A stretch of DNA of 64,000 nt from positions 1 to 64,000 of the forward strand of contig CAWFKS010000010.1 in the NCBI GenBank assembly GCA_963816435.1, in the 5' to 3' direction. The translations under genes and the position numbers were made by a program. Below, piece by piece: positions 6,502 through 14,172 of the stretch; within the stretch, counting starts at the first letter, position 1; each line of letters starts with the position of its first letter. Under the pieces are notes generated by a model, which was given only the letters and a program-made list of their open reading frames with translations, did no database searches and was not told the origin of the DNA. Origin of the DNA: CAWFKS01 sp963816435 (GTDB lineage: Bacteria; Pseudomonadota; Alphaproteobacteria; Rhizobiales; Rhizobiaceae).

Positions 6502-8466
6502 TTGAACGAGTGGGGTCTGGCGTCAGAGATCAGCAAATGGTGGGAGCAGGCAGCAGCCGAAAACCCAACATGGAAGCTCAGATCAGTGCGCGTTGAGGAA
6601 CAGGTTCCCGGAAGTCTCCAACGCAGTGATTTGATCGTTTTCGGTGACAATGCTGCTTTGTGCGGTGAAATTCGACTGCCTGATCACCCACGGTCATCCC
6701 CGCTCGATTTCGACAATCTCAAGAACGCCATCGACAAGGCCCAGCACCATGGATGCCGCTGGGCGTTCACGTCGGACGCATGCAGCCTGCTGCTCATAGA
6801 TACGCAACAGACGGGTTCCCTCATAACCCGCATCGTTCACAAAGAAGAACTAGGTCCGCAGTTTAATCGAAGGGAGTTGGACGACCCGAATTTTCTAAGG
6901 CGAGTTGGGAACCACTGGACAAAGGCATTTACTAGCCTTGCTCCAATAATCACTGGTGCGACAAAGCCCTCAGGCATGGCGGCAGACGCGCTGTTCGTCG
7001 AGGCGCTACACGAACTCATGGCGGCTCCGGTTTCGGCAATTCGGGATGCGATGAACGAAAAGCGTGAGGCTGACACTGAGTTCGCCACGCGACTGATAGA
7101 ATGGATGGTGGATGATCAGGGCTGGACGCATAATCCAGCGCGTTGGAACGAAGAGGTAGCTCGCGCTGCGAAGCTGACGGCATACGTCTTCGTGACTAGA
7201 ATCATGTTCTATGAGGCGTTGCGCAGATCGAAGACTATGCTTGATCCCTTGGTGATGCCACCACCGGAGGTATCAAGTGCAAAGCTAGCCGCGAATACCC
7301 TCACTTTTTTGTTTGGGGAGGCGAGGAAGATATCAGGCGATTACGAAACCCTTTTCAGTTGGGATCGGGTGTCGGAATACGCGTTGATCTCGGATTCGTG
7401 TGTCCCTCACTGGCGGCGCTTGATCGAGCACATAGAACACTTCGATGTAAGCGCCATTGATCACGATATACTTGGTCGACTTTTCGAGCGGCTGATTGAG
7501 CCGAATGAGCGATACGAATGGGGGCAGCACTATACGTCTTCCGACGTCGTTGACCTCATCCTAAGCTTTGCTATCCCCGATGGGACGGGGCCAGTGCTCG
7601 ACCCGGCAACTGGCGGCGGCACTTTTCTGGTTCGCGCATATGCGCGGAAGAAACACTTTCATCCGGAGCAAAGCCATCAAGACACTTTGGCGGAGCTTTT
7701 CGGAGTTGATGTCTCCCAGTTTGCCGCCACGATGGCAACCACGAATCTCGCAGTGCGGAAGCTGGAGTTCGAAGACAATTATCCTCGCGTGAAGGCGCGA
7801 AGCTTCTTTCGTGTCCAGCCTGACGATGAGTTCATGACCCTCCCAAGCGGCGGCCAAGCCGGCGCGCAACAAATGCCCGTATTTCTGCCGCCGATGCGGG
7901 CAGTGGTTGGTAATCCGCCATACGTGCGCCTGCACAAGCTTGGACGCGAACGTCAGCGCGAAGCGGAGAAGACACTCGGGCGAGGCGTTAGAATCCGTGC
8001 GCCAAGGAAAATATCACGTCTCGCCAATTATCACCTCTATTTTTGGTTTCACGCCGCTCAATTCCTGCGACCGGAAGGAACGATTGGCTTCCTAACGTCA
8101 GGCGAATGGTTAGACAGTGATTATGGTGCCGCCCTGCAATTCTGGTTGCTAGAAAACTTCAAGATACATGCATTCATTGAAAGCGGCGCAGAGGCGTGGT
8201 TTTCTGAGGCGCGAGTGGGGACGGTAGTAACGGTGGCTAGCCACTGCCCCAACCAACGGGAACGTGACGCAAACATCGTTAGGTTTGTCACGCTCAGGCG
8301 GAGCATTCGTGAGCTTGTCGGCGGCAACGAAAACGAGGCTGAACATCTAAATGCCGTTGATCGTCTCCGCGATCGCATCCTTCAGCTAACGGGGATAGGA
8401 GAAAGTGACGATCTCGATTGGAGTGCCGTTCCCCAAAGCGAACTAATCAAGCTAGGGACTCAGTAG
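6502..8466 (+). CDS. N-6 adenine DNA methyltransferase, Type IIG/restriction-like
   Basis: A 654-residue protein starting at TTG (6502) after a GAGG-GAG ribosome site; no ATG fits. The N-terminal region has RSDLIVF followed by CGEIRLP (about residues 40-58), the shape of the PD-(D/E)xK nuclease core seen in Type IIG enzymes, but with arginine where the catalytic lysine is expected. The methyltransferase core follows: LDPATGGGTF (motif I, SAM binding, about 366-375) and GNPPYV (motif IV, adenine catalytic, about 470-475). The protein ends shortly after the catalytic domain, where single-chain enzymes continue into a target-recognition domain; that part is encoded by the next gene, which starts in the stop codon (TAGTG). 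It probably modifies adenine in element or invading DNA; cleavage is uncertain. Confidence 0.85.
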   Translation: MNEWGLASEISKWWEQAAAENPTWKLRSVRVEEQVPGSLQRSDLIVFGDNAALCGEIRLPDHPRSSPLDFDNLKNAIDKAQHHGCRWAFTSDACSLLLIDTQQTGSLITRIVHKEELGPQFNRRELDDPNFLRRVGNHWTKAFTSLAPIITGATKPSGMAADALFVEALHELMAAPVSAIRDAMNEKREADTEFATRLIEWMVDDQGWTHNPARWNEEVARAAKLTAYVFVTRIMFYEALRRSKTMLDPLVMPPPEVSSAKLAANTLTFLFGEARKISGDYETLFSWDRVSEYALISDSCVPHWRRLIEHIEHFDVSAIDHDILGRLFERLIEPNERYEWGQHYTSSDVVDLILSFAIPDGTGPVLDPATGGGTFLVRAYARKKHFHPEQSHQDTLAELFGVDVSQFAATMATTNLAVRKLEFEDNYPRVKARSFFRVQPDDEFMTLPSGGQAGAQQMPVFLPPMRAVVGNPPYVRLHKLGRERQREAEKTLGRGVRIRAPRKISRLANYHLYFWFHAAQFLRPEGTIGFLTSGEWLDSDYGAALQFWLLENFKIHAFIESGAEAWFSEARVGTVVTVASHCPNQRERDANIVRFVTLRRSIRELVGGNENEAEHLNAVDRLRDRILQLTGIGESDDLDWSAVPQSELIKLGTQ

Positions 8467-10004
8467 TGCGCGTGATGACACTCGATCCCCGCCATCCCCC
8501 GCAAGAAGAGACTTCGCCCACCGCCAAGTATGGTGGCGCGGCGTGGCGCTCGCGTTTTTTGCGTGCTCCGAAGATCGCCCTTGAACTTGCTGCTCGTCGT
8601 GACTTTACGAGCCTTGAGAATCTCGCCAGCGTGAAGCTGGGGCTGAAAACCGGTGCCGATGATTTCTTTTTCCTTGAGCGTGGCAGTGCATCGAAGCATC
8701 CGAATCTTGTTCCGTCACGGGGTGCCATGGCTGTCACGGGAAAAGATCACTGGCACGGCTTGATCTCGTCACGCGACGTGCTGCCGGCGGTGCTTAATCC
8801 GCATCAACTGTTTGACGGTAGTAGAAGGACGCTCGTTATCCCAAGGGTGACGAAGCACCTTTATCTGTTCCCTCGCACGGGTGGCCTAAGGGAGGACCTC
8901 AAAGATTACGTGAGAATGGGGGAAATCGCAGGGTTGCCGCAGCAGAAGCTGGTAGCTGCCAACGCGGACGATGTTTGGTATAGACAGGCACGTTCGCTCG
9001 CCACCAGCCGTTGGGCTCTCCCATATAATTCGGCATATGATTATGGTGCGTGGGACAACGAGCCGGGGGCCGTCTTGAATGGGCGCTTCGTTGGCGTTGA
9101 TGCAATCGACGGTGACAAGCAGGTGCTGCTTGGCGCTGTGCTCAATAGCACCATGACCGCGATGTGCAGGCTCCTAGAGGGGGTCGCGACCGGCGTGGAG
9201 GGGGCATTCGATGTAGGGCCACCTGCTGCCCGCAAAATGAAGGTGCCCGACATTCGGGTTTTCGGGTCGGCTGACGCCCAAGCGGTCATCAATGCGTTTC
9301 AGGAAATGCGATCGGCCAACACCATGCCACCGGCCCCGTCTTCGGGCGGCAGCGTAGTGCCTCTTCGTCACGAGTTGGACATCGCAATCCTGCGCGGTTT
9401 GGGGATGACCGCCGGACAAGCGGCGGCGCTCTTAGACCGCTTGTATGCAAGCTATGGTCGGTGGCGAGGCGGTGTCGAGAAAGTCGAAACCAAGATGAGG
9501 TCCAACCGCCGAGCGATGCATGCCTCTGGGCAAAGTCGAGCGATTAATCCAGTCGAGGCCACCGGTCGGCGAGTGTGGGATGAAATTCGCCACGAAGCCC
9601 CGCATTTCCCCATCGACTTCCTTCCTGAGCAAGAAATCGTCGAGATTATCAACGTGCCTTCCGACGCCTACATTCCGCCCAGCGAGCCGCTCATTGAGCC
9701 AGGAATCATAAGCGCCAAAAAGAAGCGGATCGACCTCGGAAGTTACGGCCGCGTCTCCTATGTGCGGATGCTTCGCACGATAGGCTTCGCGGGGCTCTAC
9801 TCGGTTCCGCAATCGCACGCCCGCTGCTCGGCAATTGCCGATTTGTTCGATGAGACATCCGCGAAGCTGCGCACGATGGCGAGCGAGCGGGCTGAGAAAT
9901 ATGTCGCATCGAAGGAGTCGGTAGACGCAATCGTGGGCGTCGTCATCAAGCAATGGTTCAAAGCGTGCCGGGATGCGGCGCTGAAAAAGCCGAAGAAGCG
10001 ATGA
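8466..10004 (+). CDS. Target-recognition/specificity half of the Type IIG-like enzyme
   Basis: 512 residues from the GTG at 8466, which overlaps the upstream stop (TAGTG); GTG 8472 or ATG 8475 are alternatives. The sequence resembles the C-terminal recognition part of N-6 methylase/Type IIG proteins: RFLRAPKIALELAAR, KLGLKTGADDFFFLE, then TSRWALPYNSAYDYG and GVEGAFDVGPPAARKMKVPD. After about residue 320 comes a helical C-terminal region of about 190 residues. This half carries no methyltransferase motif, so it should act together with the upstream protein. Either the enzyme is naturally two-chain, or a frameshift split one gene. The overlapping stop/start and the small coupled gene downstream favour a working operon. 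Confidence 0.75.
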   Translation: MRVMTLDPRHPPQEETSPTAKYGGAAWRSRFLRAPKIALELAARRDFTSLENLASVKLGLKTGADDFFFLERGSASKHPNLVPSRGAMAVTGKDHWHGLISSRDVLPAVLNPHQLFDGSRRTLVIPRVTKHLYLFPRTGGLREDLKDYVRMGEIAGLPQQKLVAANADDVWYRQARSLATSRWALPYNSAYDYGAWDNEPGAVLNGRFVGVDAIDGDKQVLLGAVLNSTMTAMCRLLEGVATGVEGAFDVGPPAARKMKVPDIRVFGSADAQAVINAFQEMRSANTMPPAPSSGGSVVPLRHELDIAILRGLGMTAGQAAALLDRLYASYGRWRGGVEKVETKMRSNRRAMHASGQSRAINPVEATGRRVWDEIRHEAPHFPIDFLPEQEIVEIINVPSDAYIPPSEPLIEPGIISAKKKRIDLGSYGRVSYVRMLRTIGFAGLYSVPQSHARCSAIADLFDETSAKLRTMASERAEKYVASKESVDAIVGVVIKQWFKACRDAALKKPKKR

Positions 10005-10135
10005 ATGATCGCAGCCGTGGCGGCTGGAAATACGCCGACGACTACACGCCCGATATTGGCATGGCCGGTCGCGGTCTCCTGCTTCTCATCGTCGTCGTGA
10101 TGGGGGGCGCGGTGGTCGCCACAATGCTTCTCTGA
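10001..10135 (+). CDS. 44-residue single-pass membrane protein
   Basis: The ATG at 10001 overlaps the preceding stop (ATGA). A polar N-terminus (NDRSRGGWKYADDYTPD) is followed by one hydrophobic segment (GLLLLIVVVMGGAVVATMLL) that runs to the C-terminus, so it should be a tail-anchored inner-membrane peptide. It ends 2 bp from the convergent integrase. No family recognised. Coupling to the recognition subunit suggests that it belongs to the same unit. Confidence 0.6.
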   Translation: MNDRSRGGWKYADDYTPDIGMAGRGLLLLIVVVMGGAVVATMLL

Positions 10136-10137
10136 AC

Positions 10138-11805
10138 TCAACCCTCGCCGGCCTTCGGCGGAAGCGCGATCTTCTGCAGCGCCTCCAGTTTCGTGCCCAG
10201 ATCGGGATGGACGTATTTGTCGCCTTCGTTGCGGGGCGCGTGACCCTGCAACTTGTCGATCATGCGGTCCCCGAGGCCCACCGCCGGAGACGACGCATAT
10301 GTCTTGAACCAATGCCGGAGTGCATGGTTTGGTGCTTTGCGTGGGTCGTTGAAGCCGTTGCTCCTAATCCAACGCCCGATGCGATTCGATACACCCTTGG
10401 ACGCGTGCTTCTTGTTCGGGTCGCCGGACGACTTTTTGTAGAAGAGCGGCCCGTCGCCGCGCGCTTTCACAAAATCGAGGAACCCGTCCTCGATAAGCGC
10501 CGGGTGGATAGGAACCTGCCGCTCGGACACTTCCTCTTTGATGCTGGCGGCATCCGGTGCAACGCGGATATCCAGATACCAGATGCCGCCTTCCTGCTTG
10601 ACGAAGCTGCCCCACAATTGGGCGACCTCGCCGATGCGGGAACCCGTTTGCGCTGCCAGCCAAGGCAGCCACCGCCTTGCCGGACTGGTTTCGGCGCGGG
10701 CCAGCGTGAGAAGTCGGGCGACTTCGCTGTTAGTGTAGGGCAACCTGCCCCTCCCCGCCTTTCGGCTTCCCGACACCTTCACACCTTCGGCGGGATTGGA
10801 GGTCAGCAGCCTGTTGTTCATGCCGTAATTGAAGAGCGTGCGCATGCAGGCCAGATACGAGTCGTTGATGGTCTTCGCCGACAGGGGCTTGCCTTTCGGC
10901 CCTTCGACAAGCAGCCCGTCCTTGAAAGCGATCATGTCTTCCGTGGTGATCGATCCTGCATCATGCGCCTTGGTCGGGAACTTCGCCTTGAGGGTATTCA
11001 CATGCCCGCGCCAGGTTGACCGCGTGCTGGCGCTCGGCTTGGTCTCTGCGGCCCATTTTTCAAAGAGGGCGTCAAGAGACACCGGAGGCAGGGCAGGCGT
11101 GGTTGAGCCGGGGTTGGATGCAGATGCCGGGTTGACCGCTGGAGGCGTCCTATGCCCCTCCAGATCGCCGGAAAGAGCGTTCTGCAAAGCCGCTATTTCC
11201 GATCTTGCCAGAGTCAAGGCAAGTGCTATCCGTGACTGCCTCTCCAGCCCCGGCGACCGCTCTTCGGCAAGCTCCAGAAGCTCGCCCATGTCGCCCGTAT
11301 CGATCATGCGTTTGAGATCGGCGACGCGCCCTTCCGTCGTCTTTCTGACGACATAGCCGACAACCCTATCGAGATCGCCGTCCGCGACCAGCTTGTCGAA
11401 ATAGGTAAATTCGTCCGGTGCCGAATAGTGCTTGGACGCTTCCCTCCAGAACCCCTTGGGGTCGGCTATCGCAGCCTCATAGAAATCGGCGCGGACGGTA
11501 AGTTGCCGCTCGGCAATTTCACGGCCGTAGTCTCGGCCGAGATCGCCCAGCGACTGAGCAGTCGGTGCCGGCCGAGGGAAGGCTTCCGGGTCGGCGAGTG
11601 CCTTTCGGGCGGCGCGGTGCTCATCAAACTCGCGTTCGATCTCAGCGACCTTCTTGTGCACCCGACGCCCGGCTTCCCGCTCATCCTTGGTGCCGAGCGA
11701 TCTTCGGACGTTCGCGCTGCCGTAGGTTTCTGCAATGTCAACGGGCACGCGCACGTTCGCATAATACGTGTCGCGGACCAGAATCAGGTGCTTCGGAATC
11801 GCCAT
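10138..11805 (-). CDS. Tyrosine recombinase (site-specific integrase)
   Basis: A 555-residue integrase from the ATG at 11805 (MAIPKHLILVRDTYYA); a longer in-frame extension reads into the tRNA gene and is discarded. The N-terminus looks like the DUF6538 domain that precedes many alphaproteobacterial integrases. The catalytic domain has the first arginine in GSRIGEVAQLW (about 388), the H-x-x-R box HALRHWF (about 490-496) and the tyrosine nucleophile in DKYVHPD (about 531), so all core residues are present. It sits 110 bp from the 3' end of the tRNA-Leu and is transcribed away from it, as expected for the enzyme that integrates and excises this element. Confidence 0.95.
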   Translation of the reverse strand: MAIPKHLILVRDTYYANVRVPVDIAETYGSANVRRSLGTKDEREAGRRVHKKVAEIEREFDEHRAARKALADPEAFPRPAPTAQSLGDLGRDYGREIAERQLTVRADFYEAAIADPKGFWREASKHYSAPDEFTYFDKLVADGDLDRVVGYVVRKTTEGRVADLKRMIDTGDMGELLELAEERSPGLERQSRIALALTLARSEIAALQNALSGDLEGHRTPPAVNPASASNPGSTTPALPPVSLDALFEKWAAETKPSASTRSTWRGHVNTLKAKFPTKAHDAGSITTEDMIAFKDGLLVEGPKGKPLSAKTINDSYLACMRTLFNYGMNNRLLTSNPAEGVKVSGSRKAGRGRLPYTNSEVARLLTLARAETSPARRWLPWLAAQTGSRIGEVAQLWGSFVKQEGGIWYLDIRVAPDAASIKEEVSERQVPIHPALIEDGFLDFVKARGDGPLFYKKSSGDPNKKHASKGVSNRIGRWIRSNGFNDPRKAPNHALRHWFKTYASSPAVGLGDRMIDKLQGHAPRNEGDKYVHPDLGTKLEALQKIALPPKAGEG

Positions 11806-11829
11806 GTCTTCATCCCCGGATTCAGGCGT

Positions 11830-11850
11830 CTGTGTGAACGCCTGTGTGAA
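11830..11850. repeat. Tandem 9-bp repeats upstream of the integrase start
   Basis: CTGTGTGAA occurs at 11830-11838 and 11842-11850, a 12-bp step, lying 25-45 bp upstream of the integrase start codon and between it and the tRNA. Direct repeats here could be integrase arm-type sites or an operator. Short, so chance cannot be excluded. Confidence 0.4.
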
Positions 11851-11914
11851 AGTTGGGGGAAGAAAACCTTTAGGAACCAATGGCTTCTGAGAGTTCAACC
11901 ACTTAGATGGTTGC

Positions 11915-11999
11915 TGGTGCCCAGGAGAGGACTCGAACCTCCACTCCTTGCGGAACACGGACCTGAACCGTGCGCGTCTACCAATTCCGCCACCTGGGC
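11915..11999 (-). tRNA. tRNA-Leu (anticodon CAG)
   Basis: On the minus strand the 85-base gene starts GCCCAGGTGG and ends CCTGGGCACCA, with the CCA encoded. The 7-bp acceptor stem is perfect, the D-arm (GGCGGAATTGGTAGACGC) and a T-arm with GGTTCGAGTCC are present, and the anticodon loop TTCAGGT gives CAG. The long variable arm is typical of tRNA-Leu. The 3' end abuts the integrative element and so forms its attachment site; the gene is kept intact by the element. Confidence 0.97.
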
Positions 12000-12285
12000 A
12001 GGTGCGCCGCCGATGTAAGCGGGCGGGCGGGGCGTGTCAACGTCGTTCTGCAGGCCGGCGCCAAAAGCCGCTGACGAAGTCTCTCATTGCTGTTTGCCGC
12101 GTTCGACGACAGCTCAGGTCCAGCGTCAGCCGCTGGCCGAAGCAGCCTGGTGCGGCCAGGCGCCGCGGCTATCCCGGCCGGTGATTGGCGTCATGCGACT
12201 GCGAGGCTCCCGAACCGACGGCGATCGCCCAGAGTCAGGCCTCCGGCTACCTGTCGCCCGTACGCCTGCCGCTCGCCGGCAGCCG

Positions 12286-12906
12286 TCAGTCGATCAGCAC
12301 CTTCTTGGAGGCTACTGTCGAATCGGCGTTGAGTTCGTAGACGATCGGCACGCCGGTGCCGAGTTCCACCTTGACCACTTCCTCGCCCGACAGCCCGTCG
12401 AGCGCCATGATCAGCGCCCTCAGCGAATTGCCGTGGGCGGCGACCAGCACCGTCTCCCCGCGCAGCACGTGCGGCTGCAGCTCATGCAGGTAATAAGGCC
12501 ACACGCGTGCCCCGGTGTCCTTGAGGCTTTCGCCGCCCGGTGGCGGCACGTCGTAGGAGCGGCGCCACACATGCACCTGCTCGTCGCCCCATTTCTTGCG
12601 CGCGTCGTCCTTGTTGAGGCCGGAAAGGTCGCCGTAGTCGCGCTCGTTCAGCGCCTGGTCGCGGATCGTCTCGAGGTCGCTCTGGCCAAGCACGTCGAGA
12701 ATGATCTCGCAGCTCTTCTGGGCGCGGCTCAGCGCCGAGGTGAATGCGATGTCGAAGGACAGGCCAAGCGCCTTGATCTTCTCGCCGGCCTGTTTCGCCT
12801 CCTCACGGCCGAGATCGGTCAACCCGACATCGCGCCACCCGGTGAAAAGGTTCTTCAGGTTCCACTCGCTCTGGCCGTGGCGCACGAGCACGAGGGTTCG
12901 GGACAT
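12286..12906 (-). CDS. gpmA: 2,3-bisphosphoglycerate-dependent phosphoglycerate mutase
   Basis: A 206-residue glycolytic enzyme interconverting 3- and 2-phosphoglycerate. It has the phosphohistidine motif LVRHGQSEWN (His10), the TGWRDVGLTDLG segment, NERDYGDLSG and the second histidine in AAHGNSLRAL (about 157). The length fits the short alphaproteobacterial GpmA. It is downstream of an EVE-domain gene and dapB on the same strand, an order common in related genomes. It is the first chromosomal gene beyond the tRNA; the 286 bp between them hold nothing I recognise. Confidence 0.96.
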   Translation of the reverse strand: MSRTLVLVRHGQSEWNLKNLFTGWRDVGLTDLGREEAKQAGEKIKALGLSFDIAFTSALSRAQKSCEIILDVLGQSDLETIRDQALNERDYGDLSGLNKDDARKKWGDEQVHVWRRSYDVPPPGGESLKDTGARVWPYYLHELQPHVLRGETVLVAAHGNSLRALIMALDGLSGEEVVKVELGTGVPIVYELNADSTVASKKVLID

Positions 12907-12922
12907 GGCAAACTTCCTGTCG

Positions 12923-13351
12923 TTAGTCTGGAAACGGTTGAACGCCCATCGCCTCGGCGATCAGCGCGAAATCGTGTTCGGAAACGGCGAACAGCGACTT
13001 GCGAAAATACATGCCCCAGTGCTGCCGGTCCTTCACGAAGGAGAAGCGGTCGAGCAAGGGATATACGTCGGCCGGCTTGCAGTCGAGCCAGCGCATGCGG
13101 CGATACCAGCCGGTCGCGCCGGGCACCATCTGCCGCTCCGCGGGCTCGCCTTCCAGCACCAGGCCGAGCGCGGTGAAGGCGCGCACCTCCTCGCCCTCTC
13201 CCATGCGCTCGCGTGGCGAATAATAGGCGACCCGATCGCCCGGCTTGACGCGTTGGGCCGCGCTGTGGCGGCCGTGCGCGAACATCGCGAAACCGCCGTC
13301 CACGGCGGTGCGCACGTGATCCGCCGAAACGATGCCGATCCAGTGGTTCAT
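12923..13351 (-). CDS. EVE domain protein (UPF0310 family)
   Basis: A 142-residue protein starting at the ATG at 13351, which overlaps the dapB stop codon by 4 bases; a longer frame start lies inside dapB. It begins MNHWIGIVSADHVRTAV and continues with GDRVAYYSPR and WYRRMRWLDCKPADVYPLLD, the pattern of the EVE/PUA-like fold that binds modified nucleobases. The exact ligand is unknown. The position between dapB and gpmA suggests co-transcription rather than a metabolic link. Confidence 0.85.
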   Translation of the reverse strand: MNHWIGIVSADHVRTAVDGGFAMFAHGRHSAAQRVKPGDRVAYYSPRERMGEGEEVRAFTALGLVLEGEPAERQMVPGATGWYRRMRWLDCKPADVYPLLDRFSFVKDRQHWGMYFRKSLFAVSEHDFALIAEAMGVQPFPD

Positions 13352-14172
13352 CCCTCGCCCATGCCGAGCACGTCGCGCATCGAATAGAGGCCGGGCTTCC
13401 TGTCGCGGGCCCAAAGTGCAGCCTTCACAGCTCCCCGGGCAAAGATCGAGCGGTCCTCGGCCTGGTGCGACAGCACGATGCGCTCGCCGGGCCCGGCGAG
13501 AATGACGGAATGGTCGCCGACGACCGTGCCGCCGCGCAGCGACGCGAAGCCGATCGACCCTGCCCTGCGCTCACCGGTATGGCCATCGCGGGCACGCACC
13601 TCGGCCTCCGCGAGGTCGACGCCGCGTCCCTCGGCCGCCGCCCGGCCAAGCAGCAGCGCGGTGCCGGAAGGCGCATCGACCTTGTGGCGATGGTGCATCT
13701 CGACGATCTCGATGTCGAAATCGGCGGGGTCGAGGGCGGCCGCCGCCTTTTCGACCAGCACCGACAAAAGGTTGACCCCGAGGCTCATGTTGCCTGACTT
13801 GACGATGGTGGCATGGCGCGCCGCCGCCGCGATCTTCTCGTCGTCCGCGGCCGAGCAGCCGGTGGTGCCGATCACATGGACGATGCGCGCCTGCGCGGCA
13901 TAGCCGGAAAACTCGACGCTCGCGGCCGGAACGGAAAAATCGAGCACTCCGTCGACATCGGCGAACACCGCCAGCGGATCGCCGGATATCGCGACGCCGA
14001 GCGGGCCGACGCCGGCCAGTTCGCCCGCGTCCTTGCCGATTTCGGCGGCGCCAGACCGCTCCACCGCGCCGGCGAGCGTGACGCCGTCGATGTCGTGAAT
14101 GGCGCGCACCAGGGCGCGGCCCATGCGGCCCGCCGCGCCGGTCACCGCCAGCCGCATATCGCTTCCGCTCAT
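13348..14172 (-). CDS. dapB: 4-hydroxy-tetrahydrodipicolinate reductase
   Basis: A 274-residue enzyme of lysine and peptidoglycan-precursor synthesis, reducing the DapA product with NAD(P)H. The Rossmann motif AVTGAAGRMGRALV is at residues 8-21, followed by IGTTGC and the substrate-binding EMHHRHKVDAPSGTAL around 160. The length matches the family. It overlaps the EVE gene at its 3' end, and its start overlaps the stop of the upstream ABC exporter (ATGA), so the three are co-translated. Confidence 0.96.
   Translation of the reverse strand: MSGSDMRLAVTGAAGRMGRALVRAIHDIDGVTLAGAVERSGAAEIGKDAGELAGVGPLGVAISGDPLAVFADVDGVLDFSVPAASVEFSGYAAQARIVHVIGTTGCSAADDEKIAAAARHATIVKSGNMSLGVNLLSVLVEKAAAALDPADFDIEIVEMHHRHKVDAPSGTALLLGRAAAEGRGVDLAEAEVRARDGHTGERRAGSIGFASLRGGTVVGDHSVILAGPGERIVLSHQAEDRSIFARGAVKAALWARDRKPGLYSMRDVLGMGEG

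Larger units (their letters stand above)
1..11914. mobile_element. Integrative element inserted at tRNA-Leu, right-hand part
   Basis: The block ends at the 3' end of a tRNA-Leu(CAG) gene. A tyrosine integrase lies beside that tRNA and is transcribed away from it, the standard layout for elements that integrate into tRNA 3' ends. The cargo (DUF927 NTPase, serine recombinase, mini-RHH operon, split methyltransferase) is accessory, has more AT-rich spacers than the chromosome after 12 kb, and shares no pathway with it. No second copy of the tRNA 3' end is visible in the window, so the other attachment site must lie left of position 1. No relaxase or conjugation gene is visible, so mobilisation cannot be judged. 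Confidence 0.8.
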
